A DNA stretch of 27,802 nucleotides, from the NCBI GenBank assembly GCA_041670165.1, contig JBAXZR010000016.1, forward strand, positions 1 through 27,802, written 5' to 3'. The DNA comes from JBAXZR01 sp041670165. Lineage in GTDB: Bacteria; Bacillota; Clostridia; Christensenellales; UBA1242. The translations under genes and the position numbers were made by a program. The notes under the pieces are model-generated. The model did no database searches. It was not told where the DNA came from and saw only the letters and a list, made by a program, of their open reading frames with translations. This document shows positions 22,823 through 27,802 of the stretch, one piece after another. Within the stretch, counting starts at the first letter, position 1; each line of letters opens with the position of its first letter.

Positions 22823-22845
22823 AAAAAAAGTTATATTACAACTTT
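22823..22845 (-). terminator. Terminator of rlmI
   Basis: On the minus strand AAAGTT (22845-22840), loop GTAATAT, AACTTT (22832-22827) runs into a string of seven T (22829-22823). It lies 25 nt after the rlmI stop. Confidence 0.65.
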
Positions 22846-22869
22846 ATGTGATTTTTAGAATAATTATTA

Positions 22870-24036
22870 TTACAAAACATTGATGACGGCGACTTTGAGA
22901 TATAAACTTTCATCGGTGGAAAGAAGTGTGGCATGGTCTTTGCCTTGAGTTCTAAACTCAACCAACTTTGCGTTTACTCCTGTGATTTTTACACTTTCTT
23001 GAATCATGTTTAAGAACAAATTGATTGAAAGATGCTGAGAACAACTACAAGTAATTAAAAATCCGCCCTTGTTGATGAGTTTGAGAGCAAGCATGTTTAT
23101 GTCACGATAGCCTTTGTAACCTTCTTTGACTGTGTCTTTGCTTTTTGTGAAAGCAGGTGGATCAAGAATGATAACATCAAATTTTTTGTTTTCTTTTTTG
23201 TATAATCTTAATTGCTCAAAAACATCAGCTGAAATTGTTGTTATGTTTGTTAAATTGTTTAGTTTTGCGTTTTCATTTACAGTCTCAAGAGCTTTGTCGC
23301 TTATGTCAACAGCAGTAATTTCTTTTGCTCCATACTTGCTTGCACACAGTGAAAAGCCACCAACATTGCAAAAGCAATCAAGAACAGTTTTGTCCTTAAC
23401 ATAAAACTTAAGATTGTCTCTGTTTTCTTTTTGGTCAAGGAAATAGCCTGTCTTTTGTCCGTTTTCAAGGTCAACAATCATTTTTAGTTCGTTTTCAACG
23501 ATTTCTACTTTTGGATTAAACACTCCATAAAGTGGACCTTTAACTTTTTCCAAGCCTTCAAGTTCTCTTACGGCAACATCACTTCTTTCATAAATTCCCT
23601 TTGGATTAAAAATTTCAACAAGAATGTCAACAATCATTTGTTTTCTAACTTCCATGCCAAGAGCCAAAAACTGTACAGAAAGATAGTCACCATATTTGTC
23701 AACAACAAGGGCTGGTAACAAATCTGATTCACCAAAAACAACACGATAATTGTTGCTGTATCCAAGGCTAACACGAAAATCGTTTGCCTTTTTTATTCTA
23801 TTAAAGAAAAAATTTCTATCAATTGGAGTTTCGTCTTTTGTTAGTAGCCTTACCAAAATTTTTGATTTGTGATTAATATAGCCATAACCAACCAAATTTC
23901 CATCATGAGAAACAACTTTTGCAATGCTACCTTGAATATCTTTTCCTTCAATTTTTTCAACTTCATTGGCAAAAACCCATGGATCACCGCCATTAATTCT
24001 TTTTTCTTCACCTTTCTTAAGTGTTAATATATACAT
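22870..24036 (-). CDS. rlmI: RlmI-type 23S rRNA (cytosine-C5) methyltransferase
   Basis: A SAM-dependent methyltransferase predicted to make m5C in 23S rRNA (position 1962 in E. coli). 388 residues: N-terminal PUA domain (1-75, with GGDPWVFANEVEKIEG), a central beta-rich linker (GDYLSVQFLALGMEVRK), then a Rossmann methyltransferase with motif I LDCFCNVGGFSL (219-230), SAM acidic loop AVDIS, DPPAF (292-296) and the catalytic-Cys motif TCSCSQHL (329-336). The frame is open to 24114, but AGAGG 8 nt upstream and the protein's PUA start MYILTLKKGEE fix the ATG at 24036. Single gene with its own promoter and terminator. Some family members act on other rRNA sites, so the exact target is inferred. 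Confidence 0.93.
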   Translation of the reverse strand: MYILTLKKGEEKRINGGDPWVFANEVEKIEGKDIQGSIAKVVSHDGNLVGYGYINHKSKILVRLLTKDETPIDRNFFFNRIKKANDFRVSLGYSNNYRVVFGESDLLPALVVDKYGDYLSVQFLALGMEVRKQMIVDILVEIFNPKGIYERSDVAVRELEGLEKVKGPLYGVFNPKVEIVENELKMIVDLENGQKTGYFLDQKENRDNLKFYVKDKTVLDCFCNVGGFSLCASKYGAKEITAVDISDKALETVNENAKLNNLTNITTISADVFEQLRLYKKENKKFDVIILDPPAFTKSKDTVKEGYKGYRDINMLALKLINKGGFLITCSCSQHLSINLFLNMIQESVKITGVNAKLVEFRTQGKDHATLLSTDESLYLKVAVINVL

Positions 24037-24061
24037 TTTGATACCTCTTTGTTTAAGCTTT

Positions 24062-24070
24062 ATTGTAACA
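24062..24070 (-). promoter_or_regulatory. Extended -10 promoter of rlmI
   Basis: The minus strand reads TGTTACAAT (TGn plus TACAAT), 26 nt before the ATG at 24036. No convincing -35. Confidence 0.55.
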
Positions 24071-24466
24071 CAAGTTGATTTTAATTTGTGAGAAAAATGT
24101 GCTAAATATTTCAAGGAATAATAGTTTATTAATAATGTTTGCTAAAAAAACAAATTCAAAATTAATAGAAATAACAAAATAATTATTTAATAAAATTTGT
24201 ATAGTCTATGTTAAATTGGATTAGATATATGAGAGTAGGAAGTCAGTGTTAAGAAATGAGTTGGGGAGAAAAACTTGAATGAGTAAAAATATATTTCAAA
24301 TTGAAGCTTTTTGCGTTATTATTCATTTTTTTAAAAAAAATTGATATTCAGAATGATTTTTTGCCAAATAAAAAATTTAATTATAGTTTTAAATTTCGAG
24401 TAAACTAGTTTAATTATTTTGCAAATTTAAAACTCGGTGATATACTGATAAAAGTTAGGGGAATTT
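24071..24466. other. Intergenic region between rlmI and the B-repeat gene
   Basis: Nothing recognised apart from the promoter at 24419-24446. AT-rich, no ORF of note, no palindrome stronger than expected for this composition. Confidence 0.6.
24419..24446 (+). promoter_or_regulatory. Sigma-A promoter of the InlB-repeat/LRR gene
   Basis: TTGCAA (24419-24424), 16-nt spacer, TATACT (24441-24446) preceded by TGA. The TGATATACT box and the 16-nt spacing are identical to those of the TM2-gene promoter at 4941. Confidence 0.78.
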
Positions 24467-26326
24467 ATGAAAAAAGGTTTGCTAATTAGTTTTATATTAA
24501 TTATTATCGCTGCAATAGTGGGATATTTTGCACTTTTTTATGTAAAAAAATATACAATTTCTTTTGATTTGAATTATGAAACAGAACAAACTGTTGAAAG
24601 CATCAAAGATATTGAGGGGACTCGCTTAACTCTTCCACAGCCAATAAGAGATGGTTTCACCTTTACTGGTTGGTATTATGACGAAGAATACACACAACCT
24701 TTTGAACTAATAAAAATGCCTAAAAAAGATGTTAAACTATATGCAAGTTGGGATATGTATATCATTACATTTAACACAAATGGTGGCTCAAACTTGTTGC
24801 CTTATATAAAAGTTAAGGGAACTAATATTGTTGCTCCAACTTTGCCAACAAAAGATAGCAACAGATTTCTTGGTTGGTTCACCGATGCCACACTTACAAC
24901 TGAGTATGTTTTTTCAACCATGCCAGAAGAAAATTTAACCCTTTATGCTTCTTGGATGCAAATTTGTGTTGTTTCTTTCAATATGAGTGGCTATGAAGTT
25001 ATTGACACTCCTGAAACTCAAATTCTTGACGCGGGAAATTATGTGGTTGATCCAAATCTTTCTTCTTCAAGGGCAGGTTATGGGTTGACTGGTTGGTATA
25101 CTGAAAAAGAATGTGTTAATGAGTGGAACTTTGCATCGGACAGGGCTGATAGAGATGTTACTTTGTACGCTTGCTGGACTCAAGAGTTTTACACAATTTC
25201 TTTTAATAATAATGGTGGAGAGGGCATAACCCCTGCCACTCAACAAGGTTTGTCATATTTAACAAAAATTACAAAACCAACAGTTGAACCAACTTATGCA
25301 GGCTATGTGTTTTGTGGTTGGTGGCTTAAAGATGGTGTAGATTTTGTTCAAGAATGGAATTTTTCATCAGACCTTCCTTCAGATGACATGACCCTTTATG
25401 CTGGCTGGGGAATTGTTGGTTCAAATGAATTATACAATTTTTATGAATTATCAAATTGTGTTAAGCTTGTGAGTTACAATAGTGAAACTATTACTGAAGA
25501 AACGCTAGTAATTCCATCATATATTAATGGTAAAAAAGTATTGAGCATTGGCACAAGTGCGTTTGATAGCATGAATAGTGCCAATGATTATAATATTGAT
25601 GGTGCTTCAAATGTTGTTCTTCCAGAATTTTTGACAACCATAAATGACAAAGCATTTTATACATGCTTGAGCCTTACTGACATTGTTATCCCTAGCGGTG
25701 TAACAAGTATAGGCAAAATGGCATTTTCAAATTGTTACAACATGTATGACTTGATTTTAAATGAGGGGCTTAAAAATATTGGAGAAAAAGCATTTTATCA
25801 ATGCACGAGCCTTTTAACTGATGGCAAACTTGTCATTCCTAGCACTTGTCTTTCAGTTGAAGCTTCTTCATTTGAAATTGCATTTGTCAACAAAGCAATT
25901 AAAGAACTTGAAATTAAAAATGGTGTTGTGTTAATTGGTAAATCGGCATTTATGTATGCTTATATACTTAAGATTGACATTCCAGATAGCGTTGAAAGAA
26001 TTGAACAAGAGGCATTTAGATATTGTTATTATTTAACAAGAGTTGATATTGGAAAAGGTATTCAATCAATAGGAAATTATGCATTTTCAAATTGCTATTC
26101 AAGTATGTATATCTCAATTGATAGAAAAATTCCTCCAACAATTAATGCAATAGGCTTATTTGGCACAATCACTGCTGATAATCAAAGACCAAATTTCTTT
26201 ATTACTGTTCCTGAAGGAAGCATTGACGCGTATAAAGCAGTTGTTAATTGGAACTATTATTATTCTTCAAGATATATCACTTATTATTTGGACGATTCTT
26301 CAATAACTTATCCAAACAGACCTTGA
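24467..26326 (+). CDS. Membrane-anchored InlB B-repeat and LRR_5 surface protein
   Basis: 619 residues. An N-terminal signal anchor (residues 4-26, LLISFILIIIAAIVGYFALFYV) lacks an obvious cleavage site. Four Listeria/Bacteroides-type B repeats follow at about 29-95, 98-163, 167-237 and 241-314, each with a TISF/ITF start, GWY/GWF/GWW, and LYASW/LYACW/LYAGW end. Residues 320-560 are LRR_5 units (AFYTCLSLTDIVIPSGVTSIG), closed by the family cap ITVPEGSIDAYKAVVNW. No sortase motif. AGGGG lies 7 nt before the ATG. B-repeat proteins are adhesins or binding modules; the anchor suggests display on the outer face of the membrane. Monocistronic, ended by a strong terminator. Confidence 0.93.
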   Translation: MKKGLLISFILIIIAAIVGYFALFYVKKYTISFDLNYETEQTVESIKDIEGTRLTLPQPIRDGFTFTGWYYDEEYTQPFELIKMPKKDVKLYASWDMYIITFNTNGGSNLLPYIKVKGTNIVAPTLPTKDSNRFLGWFTDATLTTEYVFSTMPEENLTLYASWMQICVVSFNMSGYEVIDTPETQILDAGNYVVDPNLSSSRAGYGLTGWYTEKECVNEWNFASDRADRDVTLYACWTQEFYTISFNNNGGEGITPATQQGLSYLTKITKPTVEPTYAGYVFCGWWLKDGVDFVQEWNFSSDLPSDDMTLYAGWGIVGSNELYNFYELSNCVKLVSYNSETITEETLVIPSYINGKKVLSIGTSAFDSMNSANDYNIDGASNVVLPEFLTTINDKAFYTCLSLTDIVIPSGVTSIGKMAFSNCYNMYDLILNEGLKNIGEKAFYQCTSLLTDGKLVIPSTCLSVEASSFEIAFVNKAIKELEIKNGVVLIGKSAFMYAYILKIDIPDSVERIEQEAFRYCYYLTRVDIGKGIQSIGNYAFSNCYSSMYISIDRKIPPTINAIGLFGTITADNQRPNFFITVPEGSIDAYKAVVNWNYYYSSRYITYYLDDSSITYPNRP

Positions 26327-26339
26327 AATCCACAAAATA

Positions 26340-26369
26340 AAATTGCAGATATTTAATCTGCAATTTTTT
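26340..26369. terminator. Bidirectional terminator between convergent genes
   Basis: AAATTGCAGAT (26340-26350), loop ATTTA, ATCTGCAATTT (26356-26366), then T to 26369. It ends the B-repeat gene; the opposite side also ends in an A/T tract and starts 10 nt beyond the metallophosphoesterase stop. Confidence 0.92.
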
Positions 26370-26378
26370 AATTTCAAC

Positions 26379-27365
26379 TTAAACTGTTACAAAAATGCGG
26401 GAAAATTCAAAGCTTCCGTCATTGTTTATCACAATTTTTTGTCCGCCTAGCATGTCTATGTCATAATAACTTGTTGGGGCGGATTTAACACCATAGCAAA
26501 GCCATATTCCTTCATATAGCAAATTGCTGTTGTTTATGTGATCATGTCCAACAAAGATTGCTTTTGTGCTTCCCAGTTCTTTCATTTTGGCAAACAAACC
26601 AGAGTTTTCATTTGGTGCGCAACAATCTTCATTGTTTTCTCCATTGCCCTCAACCAATCCTTCACTATATAAATTATAGACGACTAAGAACTCACAAAGA
26701 GGAATGTGAAAAAATGCAAAAGAAGGAATGACTTGTCCATTTATTGAATTGTAAGCAACAGCATCTTGATACCATTTGATTTGTGAAGAATGAATATAAT
26801 CATAGCCAATATCAAAATTTTTTAAATAAAATCTATATGAATTTGAGTCGAACATATAAAGCGAGAAAATAGTGTTACCGTCGTTTGTTAAATTTACAAC
26901 ATAGTTGCTAGAACCATAAACGAAATCATTTAGATTTAAAAAGAGTGAATTTTGAGCTTTGGAAATTATATTGCCAATTTGATTTTTGCTTACACCAGAT
27001 TCTTCATCATGATTGCCAAATACATAACACCACTTCAAACCGAATGAATCTAAATAATTGACAAACTTTTCAATTATGGCAAGTTTGTTTGCAACATTAA
27101 TTCCTTGATACACAAAAATATCACCTGTTAAAACAATTAAGTCTGGGTTTGCTTCAGTGATGGTTTTTTCAATGTAGACTTTCGAAGTATTCATAGTTTC
27201 TTCATCGTTAACATGTAAATCTGTTAGTTGCAAAATTGTTATGCTCTCTCCCATTTCATAATAGAGCATATAATTTTCAATTAATTGATTTTTGGATATG
27301 ACAATGCTTAGTAAAATCACTATAACAAGAATCAAGCATAATCCCAAAGCTATCCACTTTTTCAT
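26379..27365 (-). CDS. Membrane-anchored calcineurin-like metallophosphoesterase
   Basis: 328 residues. An N-terminal membrane anchor (residues 5-24, IALGLCLILVIVILLSIVIS) places the catalytic domain outside the cell. All five metallophosphoesterase motifs are present in order: LTDLHVN (Asp49, His51), TGDIF (Asp82), GNHDEE (117-122), FFHIPL (His220) and GHDHIN (His274, His276). These bind two metal ions. The order and the 90-residue loop between GNHD and FFHIPL recall the purple acid phosphatase/Dcr2-like group. GGAG lies 7 nt before the ATG. The substrate is unknown; phosphomonoesters, nucleotides or cell-wall intermediates are possible. It faces the B-repeat gene and is not in an operon with it. 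Confidence 0.93.
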   Translation of the reverse strand: MKKWIALGLCLILVIVILLSIVISKNQLIENYMLYYEMGESITILQLTDLHVNDEETMNTSKVYIEKTITEANPDLIVLTGDIFVYQGINVANKLAIIEKFVNYLDSFGLKWCYVFGNHDEESGVSKNQIGNIISKAQNSLFLNLNDFVYGSSNYVVNLTNDGNTIFSLYMFDSNSYRFYLKNFDIGYDYIHSSQIKWYQDAVAYNSINGQVIPSFAFFHIPLCEFLVVYNLYSEGLVEGNGENNEDCCAPNENSGLFAKMKELGSTKAIFVGHDHINNSNLLYEGIWLCYGVKSAPTSYYDIDMLGGQKIVINNDGSFEFSRIFVTV

Positions 27366-27487
27366 TTATATCTCCATTCAAATTTAATAATATATTATTT
27401 TTTTAAAAAAACATAATAAAATTAAAGTTTAAAGATTTGTCTTAGATTTTTTTCATAAAAGTTTTAAAAAAAATCGTTTGTTAAGTT

Positions 27488-27518
27488 TAAAAATAGATGC
27501 CCAAATTTTTGAGCATCT
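27488..27518 (-). terminator. Terminator of the GH18 gene
   Basis: On the minus strand AGATGCTC (27518-27511) pairs with GGGCATCT (27502-27495, one G-T), loop AAAAATTT, followed by ATTTTTA. It lies about 55 nt beyond the stop at 27574. Confidence 0.7.
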
Positions 27519-27573
27519 TGCAGATTTTTTTATGTTGTTTAATTGTCTTAAGATTTTTATTTTATTTCTTTTG

Positions 27574-27802
27574 TTAGATTAATTTTGCAACATCATATAG
27601 TGAGTTTTGAACAAGCCAAGCTTGAGGAAAGTTTCTGTTTATTGTCCAGTAACTAACTCCTGCAAGATTATATTCTGACGCGGTGTTAAGTTTTGCGTTT
27701 ATGCTTCGTGCGTCTTCAAACCAAACCACATGCTCTTTTCCGTTTGTGGCATAATAATTGAAAAATGGAGCTTGAGAAGTTTCATCGAATTGAATAAAAG
27801 CT
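27574..27802 (-). CDS. C-terminal end of a GH18 (SleL/YaaH-type) glycosyl hydrolase, cut by window edge
   Basis: The last 75 codons are visible, read from the right edge to the TAA at 27576-27574. The segment HVVWFEDARSINAKLNT and the ending GVSYWTINRNFPQAWLVQNS match the C-terminal strand, helix and Trp site of family 18 glycosidases of the spore cortex-lytic SleL/YaaH group (WFEDARS...AKL...YGL.G.SYW...FPQNW). The catalytic DxxDxDxE motif and any LysM domains lie outside. A short ORF missed by length filters, but the match is distinctive. It hints at spore formation or peptidoglycan turnover; a general chitinase-like role is possible. Confidence 0.85.
   Translation of the reverse strand, partial: AFIQFDETSQAPFFNYYATNGKEHVVWFEDARSINAKLNTASEYNLAGVSYWTINRNFPQAWLVQNSLYDVAKLI

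Noticed and set aside
24037..24114. Upstream extension of RlmI
   Set aside because: It spans the extended -10 promoter; the PUA domain begins at MYILTLKKGEE.
1..27802. Alternative genetic code (TGA as Trp), considered because of the low GC
   Set aside because: Trp is TGG throughout and TGA serves as an ordinary stop (10726-10728).

Overview
The window is about 27.8 kb of AT-rich DNA (roughly 30% GC by eye). It looks like a chromosome segment of a low-GC Gram-positive bacterium (Bacillota), probably a host-associated or gut lineage. The reasons are strong AGGAGG-type ribosome binding sites, sigma-A promoters often with an extended TGn -10, intrinsic terminators at many gene ends, the rpsF-ssb-rpsR cluster, large BspA-like leucine-rich-repeat surface proteins, InlB-type B repeats, and a GH18 tail of the SleL/YaaH kind usually seen in spore formers. 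The standard genetic code fits (Trp is TGG, and no gene needs TGA read-through). No rRNA, tRNA, CRISPR array, transposase or integrase was found.

Layout. (1) 2-4576: the 3' part of a very large BspA-like LRR protein whose start lies outside the window. (2) 4995-5282: a zinc-ribbon/TM2 membrane protein, then a 635-bp gene-free stretch with a C-rich island and a small family of inverted-repeat elements. (3) 5918-8724: housekeeping block with gpmI, then rpsF-ssb-rpsR behind a possible S6:S18 autoregulatory leader. (4) 9119-12006: nadD under its own promoter, then an ABC-2 type exporter (ATPase and permease overlapping by 4 bp) followed by a small lipoprotein. (5) 12202-16027, minus strand: an NrtR-like NUDIX/winged-helix protein, a P-loop kinase fused to two CYTH domains behind a promoter and a perfect palindromic operator, and an unrecognised 278-aa protein. 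(6) 16493-17341: a proline-rich protein with a C-terminal helical domain. (7) 17772-18593, minus strand: a two-gene unit (DUF6530-like plus a degenerate GIY-YIG protein) whose promoter start region is covered by two tandem palindromes. (8) 18989-22657: a complete BspA-like protein with a SipW/TasA-like N-terminus and a C-terminal Asp/Cys-rich repeat tail. (9) 22870-24036, minus: RlmI-type 23S rRNA methyltransferase. (10) 24467-26326: a membrane-anchored protein with four InlB B repeats plus LRRs. (11) 26379-27365, minus: a membrane-anchored metallophosphoesterase. (12) 27574-27802, minus: the C-terminal end of a GH18 protein, cut by the window edge.

How the genes relate. Three of the largest genes encode cell-surface LRR/B-repeat proteins and clearly evolve by internal duplication, including a nearly perfect 69-nt tandem copy. 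nadD and the NrtR-like protein lie 2.5 kb apart and may both concern NAD metabolism, although no shared operator was found. The parts least explained by standard annotation are the kinase-CYTH-CYTH fusion with its degenerate P-loop and operator, the DUF6530/GIY-YIG unit with tandem operators, the intergenic repeat family at 5395-5738, and the proline-rich/helical protein. No complete new multi-gene system can be demonstrated from sequence alone; these are the best candidates.
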